Shown: positions 38,305 to 47,100 of the stretch, one piece after another
Layout of the letters: every line of letters begins with the position of its first letter
How positions within the stretch are numbered: the first letter of the stretch is position 1
Assembly: GCF_002563925.1 (NCBI RefSeq)
Contig: NZ_PDJD01000001.1
Coordinates: 874,973 to 938,972 of the forward strand
Source of the DNA: Serinibacter salmoneus
Lineage (GTDB): Bacteria > Actinomycetota > Actinomycetes > Actinomycetales > Beutenbergiaceae
Direction: 5' to 3'
DNA length: 64,000 nucleotides
Translations under genes and position numbers: made by a program
Notes under the pieces: generated by a model
What the model was told of the DNA's origin: nothing
Seen by the model: only the letters and a program-made list of their open reading frames with translations
Database searches by the model: none

Positions 38305-38369
38305 TTTATATCGGTTTGGATCGCGCCGTGTCAAGGAGGATTGACGACACGATCCAACTCAGGCAGACT
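38305..38369. promoter_or_regulatory. Back-to-back promoters between mtlA and the dehydrogenase gene
   Basis: Minus strand: -35 TTGACA (38329-38334) and -10 TATAAA (38305-38310), 18-bp spacing, facing mtlA. Plus strand: -35 TTGACG (38341-38346) and -10 CAGACT (38364-38369), 17-bp spacing, facing the dehydrogenase. The -35 boxes lie within an imperfect inverted repeat (GTGTCAA...TTGACGACAC), and this AT-richer patch is the natural place for the DeoR-family regulator to act on both genes. Confidence 0.65.
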
Positions 38370-38439
38370 GAACCCACACAAACACAGGCCCACGCGTCGA
38401 CGTCGACGTCGACGGTGCGCCGCGCTGATGGGAGCATCG

Positions 38440-39486
38440 ATGAAGGCACTGCGATTCCACGCCCCGGGTGACGTCCGCATCGAGGAGGTGGCAGAGCCGA
38501 CCTGCGGTGAGCGTGAGGTCAAGATCCGCGTGCGCAACTGTTCCACCTGCGGTACGGACGTGAAGATCCGCAACAACGGGCACGTCAACATCACGCGCGA
38601 GACCACGATGGGCCACGAGATCGCCGGGGAGGTCGTGGAGGTGGGCGCCGAGGCCAAGGGTGGCTTCGCCGTCGGGGACCGGGTCCAGGTCATCGCCGCC
38701 GTGCCGTGCGGGGAGTGCCACGAGTGCTCCAAGGGATGGATGGAGGTCTGCCAGAACCAGACCTCGGTCGGATACCAGTACGACGGCGGGTTCGCCGAGT
38801 ACATGATCGTCCCGGAACAGGTCCTGAAGGTGGATGGGCTCAACCGGATCCCCGACAACGTCGGCTTCGACGAGGCCTCCGCCGCCGAGCCGTTCGCGTG
38901 TGCCATCAACGCCCAGGAGCAGATGGGCATCGAGGAGGGCGACTTCACGGTCGTCTTCGGCGCCGGCCCGATCGGGTGCATGCACATCCGGATCGCGCGC
39001 GGCGTGCACAAGGTCGGCCAGGTCTGGCTCGTGGACGTCAACGCCGAGCGCCTGGCGATGTCCGCCGAGGCCGTGCAGCCCGACGGCGTGATCGACGCCT
39101 CGAAGGAGGACGTGGTCGAGCGCGTCATGGAGCTGACCGGCGGTCGCGGCGCGGACGTCATCATCACCGCGACGCCCGCGAACATCACCCAGGAGCAGGC
39201 CATCGCGATGGCCGCGCGCAACGGCCGGATCTCCTTCTTCGGCGGGCTGCCCAAGACCGACCCGACCATCACCTGCGACTCGAACCTGGTGCACTACCGC
39301 CAGTTGCACATCCACGGAGCGAACGGTTCCGCGCCGGACCACCACAAGCGGGCCCTGGAGTACATCTCCACCGGGCAGATCCCGGTGAAGGACCTGATCA
39401 CGCGGCACGTGCCGCTGGACCAGGCCCTGGAGGCACTCGACATCGTCGCTCGCGGCGAGGCCATCAAGGTTACCGTGGAGCCATGA
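38440..39486 (+). CDS. Zinc-dependent polyol/alcohol dehydrogenase (MDR family)
   Basis: A 348-residue medium-chain dehydrogenase. Catalytic zinc ligands are in NCSTCGTD and MGHEIAGEV; the structural-zinc cysteines are in PCGECHECSKGWMEVC; the NAD-binding motif is VVFGAGPIGC. It probably oxidises a hexitol or its phosphate to the keto form, working with the divergent PTS transporter. Start at 38440 has a GGGAG site; a frame open to 38296 would run into the promoter. The 3' end overlaps the DeoR gene by ATGA. Three GTCGAC/GACGTC repeats lie in the leader (38396-38415). Confidence 0.9.
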   Translation: MKALRFHAPGDVRIEEVAEPTCGEREVKIRVRNCSTCGTDVKIRNNGHVNITRETTMGHEIAGEVVEVGAEAKGGFAVGDRVQVIAAVPCGECHECSKGWMEVCQNQTSVGYQYDGGFAEYMIVPEQVLKVDGLNRIPDNVGFDEASAAEPFACAINAQEQMGIEEGDFTVVFGAGPIGCMHIRIARGVHKVGQVWLVDVNAERLAMSAEAVQPDGVIDASKEDVVERVMELTGGRGADVIITATPANITQEQAIAMAARNGRISFFGGLPKTDPTITCDSNLVHYRQLHIHGANGSAPDHHKRALEYISTGQIPVKDLITRHVPLDQALEALDIVARGEAIKVTVEP

Positions 39487-40265
39487 GTCAGAACCCGCTG
39501 GCGATGTATGCCCCCGAGCGCCAGCAGATCATCATCGACCACGCGCGCGACAAGGGCCGGGTGGAGGTGGGGGCGCTCGCCGAGATGCTCCGGGTAACCC
39601 CGGAGACGGTGCGGCGGGACCTCACGGCCCTGGAGCGACGCGGCCTGCTGCGCCGGGTCCACGGGGGAGCACTCCCCGTGGACCGGCTCGGCGTGGAGCC
39701 GAGCCTGGAGCGCCGGATGACCCGGGCGCACGAGGAGAAGATGCGGATCGCCGCTCGTGCGCTGGAGGAGCTGCCCGACGGCGGGACGATCCTGCTGGAC
39801 TCCGGCTCCACCACGGTGGCCCTCGCCCAGGCGCTCCCCGCGGACAGCGACCTGACGGTCGTCACCAACTCGGTGGCGATCGCATCGCTGCTGTACGAGC
39901 GGGCGGACACCTCCCTGGTGATCCTCGGCGGCCCGGTGCGCAGGCGCACCGGGGCGGCCGTGGGCTCCTGGGGGCGCGCGGCCCTGGAGGACATCTACGT
40001 GGACGTCGCGTTCCTCGGTGCCAACGGGCTGGATGTGGAGCGCGGCTTCACCACCCCGCACGGGATCGAGGCCGACACCAAGCGCTCCTTCATCCGTGCG
40101 GCGCGCCGCGCCGTGGTGGTGGCCGACTCCTCCAAGGCGGGCGTGGTGAGCTTCCACCGCTTCGCCCGCACCGACGAGGTGGACCTGCTGATCACCGATG
40201 CGCGGCTCGATGACGAGACCGCGGAGCAGTTCGACGGGGCCGGGGTGGACGTCGCCCGGGTGTGA
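39483..40265 (+). CDS. DeoR-family sugar-metabolism regulator
   Basis: A 260-residue repressor: N-terminal DeoR helix-turn-helix (VEVGALAEMLRVTPETVRRDLTALERRG, then LLRRVHGGA) at about 25-66 and a C-terminal sensor domain that binds a phosphorylated sugar (SGSTTVALAQ, VTNSVAIA, ILGGPVRRRTGA). Overlap with the dehydrogenase gene and position beside the hexitol PTS gene indicate that it controls both in response to the sugar phosphate made by the PTS. Confidence 0.92.
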   Translation: MSQNPLAMYAPERQQIIIDHARDKGRVEVGALAEMLRVTPETVRRDLTALERRGLLRRVHGGALPVDRLGVEPSLERRMTRAHEEKMRIAARALEELPDGGTILLDSGSTTVALAQALPADSDLTVVTNSVAIASLLYERADTSLVILGGPVRRRTGAAVGSWGRAALEDIYVDVAFLGANGLDVERGFTTPHGIEADTKRSFIRAARRAVVVADSSKAGVVSFHRFARTDEVDLLITDARLDDETAEQFDGAGVDVARV

Positions 40266-40304
40266 GGCGTCGGTGACCGAATCGCCGTGGATCAGGAGGT
40301 CCGT

Positions 40305-40321
40305 CGGCGCGTGAGGCGCCG
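40305..40321 (+). terminator. Small hairpin after deoR-type gene
   Basis: Stem CGGCGC / GCGCCG with a GTGAG loop, about 40 nt after the stop; short, so only a weak terminator candidate. Confidence 0.4.
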
Positions 40322-40342
40322 CCCGACACTTCTAACTGACGC

Positions 40343-40897
40343 TTACTCCTCCCGGCACTGGGAGCCGTCCTTGATGATCGTCGCGCTCGGAGAACTGCCC
40401 GCGCCGAAGGTAGAGCCAGCAGGGAGGGCGACCGTCAGGTGAAGCGCCCAGTTCGGCTGCGCTGCGTCCCAATCTGTGGGTAGGTCTGCCAAGAAGTGGA
40501 TGCTCGCGGAGAGCCCGTAGTCACTCGTGAGAGTGAACACCTCGGTGTAGGCGTCGATCGTGGTTGAGGTCACCAATTCGGGCGAGTATCCCGCAGCCAA
40601 CCCGATCTCGGGCAACACGATGCTCGAGTCCTCGCTGGTGATGCTGAAGGTGAACTGGGTTCCTTGCGGGAAGGCCGGGTTCGGCCACTCCAAGTTCGTA
40701 TTCGTCGCCGTCAGTCGGTTCTGGATCTGGGAGATCAAGCACTCGGTTGAGGCGGCGATGGTGAACACCCCGCCTGTCGAGGCGAGAGCGGCCGGCGCCG
40801 CCATGGTCGTGGCGGCGACCACGGGCACGCTCCAGGCCGCGCCCTTGAGGACGGAGCGTCGGCGCAACCCTAGCTCGATGGCGTTGTCGTTTCGCAT
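40343..40897 (-). CDS. Tat-exported hypothetical protein
   Basis: A 184-residue protein with a twin-arginine signal: RRRSVLKGAAW followed by a hydrophobic stretch and an AALAS cleavage site at about residue 40. The mature part has no motif I recognise; it is rich in Ser, Thr and hydrophobic residues in alternating pattern, suggesting beta strands, and has two cysteines (near the mature N-terminus and in the last residues) that could pair. Export folded through Tat is likely. Base composition is clearly lower in G+C than all neighbours (roughly 58-60% by eye), a sign of recent acquisition or different constraint. A GAGAGGG ribosome site supports the ATG. Confidence 0.72.
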   Translation of the reverse strand: MRNDNAIELGLRRRSVLKGAAWSVPVVAATTMAAPAALASTGGVFTIAASTECLISQIQNRLTATNTNLEWPNPAFPQGTQFTFSITSEDSSIVLPEIGLAAGYSPELVTSTTIDAYTEVFTLTSDYGLSASIHFLADLPTDWDAAQPNWALHLTVALPAGSTFGAGSSPSATIIKDGSQCREE

Positions 40898-41020
40898 GAT
40901 GGGCCCTCTCCCGTGGCGAATTGGTGTGGGACGCGATCGTTTCCACGCGGTGGCCAACTACGTCGGCCGGTCAGCGTTTGCGTCGACTCGAGGCTACCCG
41001 ACGTTGCCCTGGTCTGCGCA

Positions 41021-41467
41021 TCAAGCCAGGCCTGCTCGCCAGAGCACCATGCGCGCCATCGCGAGGCAACCGACCGTGGTGGCGCGTCTCGCGATGACGC
41101 GATGCCCGACGGCGATCCCCACCCGGTAGCCCCACGTGGCCACGCAGGTGGTCGCCTCGGGTGAGGTGGGCTGGACCCGGATCCAGGTCTCGCCGACCAG
41201 GAGCGGGCCCAGTTTCCGCAGGTGCAGAGCGAGGGGTTCGCCCGGGTGGGCTGCGCCGTCGTGCGCCCTGGTGACGACCATCCGGTCGGGGAGGATTCCG
41301 GCGGTGTCCGCCAGGAATCGGCTGCCCGGGCGCAGGGGAGTGCCGGCCTCACCCGGTGGGCGGGTGATCGTGGTCAGCGGGATCCAGCGATCGTGGCGCT
41401 CGACATCCGCGAGGAGGGCAAATGTGCGCTGGGCGCTCGCCGGGATCGTGCGGCTGACTTCGGGCAT
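41021..41467 (-). CDS. SRPBCC-family protein (START-like ligand-binding)
   Basis: A 148-residue protein of the polyketide-cyclase/SRPBCC fold: an N-terminal strand with ISA-type pattern (VSRTIPASAQRTFALLADVERHDRWIPLT), then alternating strands and a C-terminal helix. These proteins bind small hydrophobic ligands or modify polyketide-like molecules; no specific function can be assigned. A TACCCT -10 box 6 nt before the ATG suggests leaderless transcription. Confidence 0.78.
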   Translation of the reverse strand: MPEVSRTIPASAQRTFALLADVERHDRWIPLTTITRPPGEAGTPLRPGSRFLADTAGILPDRMVVTRAHDGAAHPGEPLALHLRKLGPLLVGETWIRVQPTSPEATTCVATWGYRVGIAVGHRVIARRATTVGCLAMARMVLWRAGLA

Positions 41468-41479
41468 GCCTTCAGGGTA
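41465..41479 (-). promoter_or_regulatory. Leaderless promoter of the SRPBCC gene
   Basis: Minus-strand TACCCT (41474-41479) followed after GAAGGC by the ATG at 41467. Confidence 0.5.
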
Positions 41480-41629
41480 GGAGGTGGCGCCTCCCCAGCC
41501 GTGCGGGAGCGAGTCGGGTGTCGGTCGCGCTGCTCGGTGCTCGTTGTCCACAGATGAGTTCAGGCACCTCAGGATGTCAGTTGTCAGCCGTACAGTTGCC
41601 ACATCAGTTCGAACGATGGGGCGGGGGTG

Positions 41630-43420
41630 ATGATCGTGGTGGCGGAGGTCGTTGCGCAGGAGCCCGGGTCGGCCGGGGCCCGGTGGCGGGCCGGCGTCGC
41701 CGCAGGGCTCACGACTCCCGGTGCGATGGATGCGGGTGACACAGCGGAGGGCCGCACACCTGCGGGTGACACAGCAGCCGGTCGGGTGTCCGCGCTCGCG
41801 CAGCGGGTGAGGGATTCCGTCGCGCACCTCGCGGCCGAGGTGTCCCTCGCCGAGGAGGAGATCGCGCGCCTGGACGCGGACGAGTCGTCCGGGGGCCCTA
41901 CCTCCCAGCGCGCCGCACTGCGGTCAGCCATTCGGGTGCTCGATACCGCCTCCTCGATCCTCGGCGTGCAGCGCACCCGGGTGGTCGCGCTAGCCAGCGG
42001 TCCGAGTCGGAGCGGGACCTCGATCGCCGACGAGCGGGAACAGCGCCAGTTCACCACCTGGCGTGCCACGTCGTCCCGGCAGGGGCTGGGCGCGGCGAAG
42101 ACAGAAGCGTCCGCGGGTGCCGCGCTCGGACAACTGCCGCGGGTGTGTGAGGCGGCGAGCGACGGGACCGTGAGCGAGGGACACGTCCGCGCGATCGCCG
42201 GCGTGCTCGACGGCGTCTCCAGCCAGACCCGGAGTCGCTTGGTCGCGTGTGAGGGCGAGATCCTCGACCGCGCAAAGAAGGCGAGCGTCCCCGAACTGCG
42301 CAAGGAACTGCGGGCCCAGGCCGCCGCCATGGAGGCGGATCAGGCCGACCGTGACTACGAAGCGGCTCGGCGATCGCGCAGCCTCCGGCTGATCAACGGG
42401 CGAGGCGGGGTGACAGTGGAAGGATTCCTGGACCCGGTCGCCGGCGCCACGGTGCGCACCGCGTTGGAGTCCTTGACGGAGGCGCCCTCGGCTGACGATC
42501 CGCGCGCGCCGGAGGCTCGACGTGCGGATGCGCTGGTCCTGTTGGCCGAACGCACTCTGTCCGTCGGCGACCAGCGCAGCGGCTCGCAGATCCGGCCGCA
42601 CCTGACGGTACTCATCCGTGAGGACACCTGGCTGCTCCTGATGGCGCGCCGGCGGCAGGGATGCTTGGGTGCGGGTGCGGGTGCGGGTGCGGGTGCGGGT
42701 GCGGGTGCGGGTGTGGGTGTGGGTGTGGGCCAACGCCGGCGTCTGACGTCGAACGCGTTCGGGGCCTCGGGGCTCAGCGAAGAACCACCGCTGGCGCAGC
42801 TGCTGGACGGCACTCTGATCCCGTTCGCGGCGCTGGAGGTCATGGCATGCGACGCCTACCTGCAGCGCATGGTGCTCGACCCGGCCGGAGTTCCCGTGGA
42901 CGTCGGTCGCACGAAGCGCACCTACGAGGGCGACCTGCGGCGGGCGGTTCTCGTGCGGGACCGGCACTGCCAGTTCCCCGGGTGTCACATGCGAGCGACC
43001 TGGTGCGAGGTGCACCACCTGATCCACTGGTGCCGGGACGGCGAGACCACCTTGGAGAACGCGATCACGCTCTGCTCCCGGCACCACCACCAGGTCCACG
43101 ATGAGCGGATCACCATCTCGCGGACGGCCACCGGGTTCCGCTTCGCGCGGCAGGACGGCCGCCACATCGGTGAGTCGAGCAGGGTCGAGGATGACCTGCT
43201 GATCCCGCGGCGACGGGAGGCTTCGAGAGGCATGCGAGTCGCGCCGCAGGACCCCAGCGTGGCCCCAACTCGAGCAGGGAGTACAGCCTTGGCCCGCAGT
43301 GAGGCGATTGCAGGGGAGTCGCCGCCCGGGGCTGGGGAGTCGCCGCCCGGGGCTGGGGAGTCGCCGCCCGGGGCTGGGGAGTCGCCGCCCGGGGCTGGGG
43401 AGTCGCCACCTCTCTGGTAG
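41630..43420 (+). CDS. DUF222 / HNH endonuclease domain protein (13E12-repeat type)
   Basis: A protein of about 596 residues: a helical DUF222 domain (about 50-330) and a C-terminal HNH nuclease domain (about 440-500) with CQFPGC, CEVHHLIHW, ENAITLCSRHHHQVH, so the zinc and catalytic histidines are present. Such genes occur in many copies in actinobacteria and are thought to be mobile or selfish nucleases; no cellular role is proven. Two in-frame tandem repeats are present: Gly-Ala/Gly-Val dipeptides in the middle and GESPPGA heptads at the C-terminus. Start is ambiguous among GTG 41627, ATG 41630 and later GTGs. Confidence 0.87.
   Translation: MIVVAEVVAQEPGSAGARWRAGVAAGLTTPGAMDAGDTAEGRTPAGDTAAGRVSALAQRVRDSVAHLAAEVSLAEEEIARLDADESSGGPTSQRAALRSAIRVLDTASSILGVQRTRVVALASGPSRSGTSIADEREQRQFTTWRATSSRQGLGAAKTEASAGAALGQLPRVCEAASDGTVSEGHVRAIAGVLDGVSSQTRSRLVACEGEILDRAKKASVPELRKELRAQAAAMEADQADRDYEAARRSRSLRLINGRGGVTVEGFLDPVAGATVRTALESLTEAPSADDPRAPEARRADALVLLAERTLSVGDQRSGSQIRPHLTVLIREDTWLLLMARRRQGCLGAGAGAGAGAGAGAGVGVGVGQRRRLTSNAFGASGLSEEPPLAQLLDGTLIPFAALEVMACDAYLQRMVLDPAGVPVDVGRTKRTYEGDLRRAVLVRDRHCQFPGCHMRATWCEVHHLIHWCRDGETTLENAITLCSRHHHQVHDERITISRTATGFRFARQDGRHIGESSRVEDDLLIPRRREASRGMRVAPQDPSVAPTRAGSTALARSEAIAGESPPGAGESPPGAGESPPGAGESPPGAGESPPLW
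42668..42728 (+). repeat. 6-bp tandem repeat (GGTGCG/GGTGTG)
   Basis: About six copies of GGTGCG followed by three of GGTGTG inside the DUF222-HNH gene, encoding alternating Gly-Ala then Gly-Val. Copy changes preserve frame; likely hypervariable between strains. Confidence 0.9.
43313..43413 (+). repeat. 21-bp tandem repeat at the 3' end of the DUF222-HNH gene
   Basis: Four exact copies of a 21-bp unit starting GGGGAGTCGCCGCCCGGGGC (43313, 43334, 43355, 43376) plus a partial fifth, encoding the heptad GESPPGA. Nucleotide identity between copies points to recent expansion. Confidence 0.93.
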
Positions 43421-43433
43421 GCGGAGGCCGGTG

Positions 43434-43469
43434 GCCCCGGCGGACGGGTCGTCCGCGTTTCGCCGGGGC
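43434..43469. terminator. Hairpin terminator between convergent genes
   Basis: Outer 9-bp stem GCCCCGGCG/CGCCGGGGC enclosing a second stem CGGACG-GGT-CGTCCG; lies between the HNH gene and the ABC ATPase gene. Confidence 0.7.
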
Positions 43470-43522
43470 GTCAGCGGCTCACGCGGCGAGTGCCGCCCTC
43501 TTACGCCCCGGGTGCCACCTGC

Positions 43523-45175
43523 TCAGGCAGCGGCCCGCGGGCGCTCCGGGGGAATGGCCGCGAGCAGCGTGCGCGTGTACTCCTGCTGCGGCTCGGCGAA
43601 GATCGCCGCCGCCTCACCCTGTTCCACGGCCTTCCCCGACTGCATCACCAGCACCTCGTGGCTCATCTGCTGCACGATCGCCAGGTCGTGGGCGATGAAC
43701 AGGTACGTCAGCGCGAGCCGCTCCTGCAGGTCGCGCAGCAGGTCCAGGACCTTGGCCTGGATCGACACGTCCAGCGACGCGGTCGACTCGTCCAGGATCA
43801 CCACCTCCGGCTCCAGCGCGAGTGCACGGGCGATCGAGACCCGCTGCCGTTGCCCGCCGGAGAGCTCGTGCGGGTACCGGTCGATGAACTCCTCCGGCAG
43901 GCCGACCAGGTCGAACAGTTCCGCGATCCGCGCCCGCCTCGCCGGCCCCGTCGCGATGCGGTGGACCCGCAACGGTTCCGCGACCGCAGCCCCCACGCTG
44001 CGCCGCGGGTCCAGCGAGGCGAACGGGTCCTGGAAGACCATCGCGAGGCTGCGCCGCAGTGCCCGGCGACCCGCGCCGCGGGCCCCGAGTACGTCCCGCC
44101 CCGCCAGGGTCGCCGCACCGGAATCGGCATCCACCAGCCCGGTGAGGACATTCGCGATCGTGGACTTGCCCGACCCCGACTCCCCGACGATCCCGAGCGT
44201 GCGCCCGCGCGGCAACTGGAAGCTCACCCCCTGCACGGCGTGGATCCGCTGCTTCCCGGTGGGCGTGGACACCGGGAAGGTCACGTGGAGGTCGTTGACC
44301 TCCAGCAGCGGCCCCGGCCCGTCCGGGCCGGCCCCGCGATCTCGGCTTTCGTCGTCCGCGGGTCGGGCCGGCCCGGCGTGCCCCAGCACGGGCCGGGCCG
44401 CCAACAACTCCCGGGTGTAGGGGTGCTGGGGTCGGTCGAAGACGTCCAGCACCGGAGCCTCCTCCACCGCGCTGCCGTGGCGCAGCACCACCACGTCGTC
44501 GGCCACCTGCCCGATCACCCCGAGATCGTGGCTGATCCAGATCACCGCGGTGCCGGTCCGCTCCTGCAGATCCCGCACCAGCTGCAGGATCTGCGCCTGG
44601 GTGGTGACATCCAGCGCGGTGGTCGGCTCGTCCGCCACCAGCAGCGCCGGGTCGCACGCCAACGCCACCGCGATCATCACGCGCTGGCGCTGGCCGCCGG
44701 ACATCTGGTGCGGATAGGAGTCGATCCGCGCCTCCGGGTGAGGGATCCCCACCGCCTCCAGCAACTCCAGGGCACGGGCGCGGGCGCCGCGTCGCGTCAT
44801 CCCGCGGTGCACCTCCAGCGGCTCGGTGATCTGCCGTCCCACCGTCAGCAGGGGGTTCAGCGAGGTGGACGGGTCCTGGAACACGAACCCGACCGCGTCC
44901 CCGTGCACGCGCCGCAGCGTCCGCTCGCGCGCCCCGACCAGCTGGGTCTCGGCCTCGCCCCGGCGCAACACCGAGGAGCCGCTCACGTGGGAGGCGGGCG
45001 CGTCCAGGAGTCCGGTCGCGGCCAGCACCGTCATCGACTTCCCGGAGCCCGACTCGCCGACCAACCCGAGCGTCCCGCCCTGGGCCAGATCGAACGTCAG
45101 GCCCGAGACGATCTCGCGTCGTCCGATCGTGACCCGCAGGTCCTGCACGCTGAGCACGCTCTGCGGGCTGCTCAT
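43523..45175 (-). CDS. Dipeptide/oligopeptide ABC transporter ATPase, fused DppD-DppF type
   Basis: A 550-residue protein with two complete ATPase domains in one chain. Each has Walker A (GESGSGKS twice), the signature (MSGGQRQR and LSGGQRQR) and Walker B ([12 protein letters not shown] and [12 protein letters not shown]). The first half corresponds to DppD/OppD, the second to DppF/OppF; fusions are common in actinobacteria. It drives the DppB-DppC channel encoded upstream. Start ATG overlaps the dppC stop (ATGA). Confidence 0.94.
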   Translation of the reverse strand: MSSPQSVLSVQDLRVTIGRREIVSGLTFDLAQGGTLGLVGESGSGKSMTVLAATGLLDAPASHVSGSSVLRRGEAETQLVGARERTLRRVHGDAVGFVFQDPSTSLNPLLTVGRQITEPLEVHRGMTRRGARARALELLEAVGIPHPEARIDSYPHQMSGGQRQRVMIAVALACDPALLVADEPTTALDVTTQAQILQLVRDLQERTGTAVIWISHDLGVIGQVADDVVVLRHGSAVEEAPVLDVFDRPQHPYTRELLAARPVLGHAGPARPADDESRDRGAGPDGPGPLLEVNDLHVTFPVSTPTGKQRIHAVQGVSFQLPRGRTLGIVGESGSGKSTIANVLTGLVDADSGAATLAGRDVLGARGAGRRALRRSLAMVFQDPFASLDPRRSVGAAVAEPLRVHRIATGPARRARIAELFDLVGLPEEFIDRYPHELSGGQRQRVSIARALALEPEVVILDESTASLDVSIQAKVLDLLRDLQERLALTYLFIAHDLAIVQQMSHEVLVMQSGKAVEQGEAAAIFAEPQQEYTRTLLAAIPPERPRAAA

Positions 45176-46023
45176 CGGTTCCTCCTTGCCTCGATGCGGG
45201 TGCGTTGGCGCGGGTCGAGCACATCGCGCAGGCCGTCGCCCACGAGGTTGAAGGCCAGCGCGGTCAGGAAGATCGCCAGGCCGGGGAACACGCTCATCCA
45301 CCACGCCTGGCCGAGGAACGCCTGGGCCTCGGAGAGCATCCGACCCCAGGAGGGCTCCGGCGGCTGGATGCCGAGACCGAGGAAGGACAGCGCCGCCTCG
45401 GACAGGATCGCGAAGGCCAACGAGAGCGAGGTCTGCACGATGATCGGTCCGGAGATGTTCGGCAGCACGTGTCGCACCAGGATGTCCGGGCTCGGCGTGC
45501 CCATGGTGCGCGAGACCTGCACGTACGGCTCGGTGGAGATCGACAGGGCGCTGGCGCGGGCGACCCGCGCGAAGATCGGGGTGTAGACGATGCCGATGGC
45601 CAGCATCGTCGTCGCCAGTCCCGGTCCCAGCAGGGCCACGATGGCCAGCGCGAGCAGCAGCACGGGGAAGGCGAACATGACGTCGACCACCCGCATGATG
45701 ACGGTGTCGAACCAGCCCCGCGCGTACCCGGCCACGACCCCGAGGGTGACCCCGACGACGAACGCGAACGCCACTGAGGCCACCGCGACGATCAGGGAGA
45801 CCCTGGTCGCCAGCACCACGCGGGAGAACACGTCCCGCCCGAGGTCGTCCGTGCCGAACCAGTGCGCACCCGAGGGCGGCTGCAGCGCCTGGCTGACGTC
45901 GACGTCGTTCTCGCCGTACGGCGCGATCACCGTCCCGAACAGCGCCATCACGAGGATCAGCAACAGGACCACCGCGGCGGCGACCGTCAGTCCGTTCGAG
46001 GCCAGCAGCTGCAGGTTCGTCAT
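45172..46023 (-). CDS. Dipeptide ABC transporter permease, DppC type
   Basis: A 283-residue permease with about six membrane segments, the HWFGTDDLGRDVFSRV motif characteristic of DppC/OppC, and the SALSISTEPYVQVSRTMG coupling loop. It pairs with DppB. Its ATG overlaps the stop of a 28-codon mini-ORF that itself overlaps dppB, so the N-terminal tail may be encoded there through a frameshift (see the separate entry). Confidence 0.92.
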   Translation of the reverse strand: MTNLQLLASNGLTVAAAVVLLLILVMALFGTVIAPYGENDVDVSQALQPPSGAHWFGTDDLGRDVFSRVVLATRVSLIVAVASVAFAFVVGVTLGVVAGYARGWFDTVIMRVVDVMFAFPVLLLALAIVALLGPGLATTMLAIGIVYTPIFARVARASALSISTEPYVQVSRTMGTPSPDILVRHVLPNISGPIIVQTSLSLAFAILSEAALSFLGLGIQPPEPSWGRMLSEAQAFLGQAWWMSVFPGLAIFLTALAFNLVGDGLRDVLDPRQRTRIEARRNR

Positions 46024-46106
46024 CCGCCCCGACGGCGCGGCCTCCCGGGCTGGCGCGCCGCCAGGATCCGGCTCACCGGGGAGTGGGAGGTGGTCTCGAT
46101 GGTCAT
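46020..46106 (-). other. 28-codon mini-ORF bridging dppB and dppC
   Basis: Starts with an ATG overlapping the dppB stop (ATGA) and stops with a TGA overlapping the dppC ATG. It encodes a short polar, Arg-rich peptide (MTIETTSHSPVSRILAARQP and a basic tail), which looks like the usual cytoplasmic N-terminus of a DppC protein in another frame. It could be a translational coupler or the result of a frameshift, real or from sequencing. Confidence 0.5.
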
Positions 46107-47071
46107 GACAATCGGATCCTCGGGTCGATGATCGCGTAGAGCACGTCCACGATCAGATTCACCAGCAGGAACAGGGCGGCGATGAGCAGGACCGCGCCCT
46201 GGATGAGGCTGTAGTCGCGCATGAGCACGGCGTCGTAGACCAGGCGGCCCAGGCCGGGCCAGGCGAAGACGACCTCGACCACGATCACCCCGCCGAGGAT
46301 GGTGGCGAGCTGGATCCCGGCGATGGTCAGCACCGGCACGAGCGCGTTGCGCACGATGTGCCGGAAGGTCACCGTGTGCCGCGGCAGGCCCTTGGAGCGG
46401 GCGGTGCGCACGTAGGACATGTCCACCACCTCCAGCACCGCCGCGCGGATGTAGCGGGTCATGATCGCCCCGGCCACCAGACCCACGGTCAGCCCCGGAA
46501 GGGCGACCTGGTGGGCCCAGCCCCCGACGCTCTGCGAGATCGGGATGTACCCGGAGGAGGGGAACCACCCCAGGGTGACGGAGAACAGGGTGATCAGCAG
46601 CATCCCGAGCCAGAAGTCGGGGATGGAGACGCCGAACTGGCTGCCGATGCGGATGGCGGCGTCGGAGATCCGGCCCTCGTGCAGCGCGGCCCAGATGCCG
46701 AGCGGAACCGAGATCAGCATCGCGATGAGCAGCCCGACGGCGGCGAGCGAGACGGTGGCCGGGAGCCGGTCCATCAAGGTGACCGCAACGGCCTGGCCGT
46801 CGCGGAAGCTCACCCCGAGGTCCCCGGTCAGGACGCCCCCGAGATAGGAGAGGAACTGCTGGGGCAAGGGGCGGTCCAGGCCGGACGCGGCGCGCAGCGC
46901 ATCGTAGGCCTCCGGGGTGTAGCGGGTGCCCAGCGCTATCCGCACGGGGTCGCCCGGAACGAGTTGCACGAGCGCGAAGGTGACGACCATGACGCCGAGC
47001 AGCACGATCGCGGAGTACACGATGCGGCGGGCGAGGAACGCCACGACGGGGTGACCGAGGATGCGGGACAC
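46103..47071 (-). CDS. Dipeptide ABC transporter permease, DppB type
   Basis: A 322-residue permease with about six membrane segments, the typical start (LARRIVYSAIVLLGVMVVTFALVQL.PGDP) and the coupling loop YVRTARSKGLPRHTVTFRHIVRNAL. Works with DppC. A perfect 21-bp hairpin separates it from the binding-protein gene upstream. Confidence 0.94.
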   Translation of the reverse strand: MSRILGHPVVAFLARRIVYSAIVLLGVMVVTFALVQLVPGDPVRIALGTRYTPEAYDALRAASGLDRPLPQQFLSYLGGVLTGDLGVSFRDGQAVAVTLMDRLPATVSLAAVGLLIAMLISVPLGIWAALHEGRISDAAIRIGSQFGVSIPDFWLGMLLITLFSVTLGWFPSSGYIPISQSVGGWAHQVALPGLTVGLVAGAIMTRYIRAAVLEVVDMSYVRTARSKGLPRHTVTFRHIVRNALVPVLTIAGIQLATILGGVIVVEVVFAWPGLGRLVYDAVLMRDYSLIQGAVLLIAALFLLVNLIVDVLYAIIDPRIRLS

Positions 47072-47100
47072 GCCTTCTCCAGGGTTGAGGGGCAGGTGAG

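Noticed and set aside
40343-43420. Genomic island or prophage
   Set aside because: Low-GC gene and HNH nuclease lie together, but no integrase, phage structural gene, tRNA target or flanking direct repeat was found.
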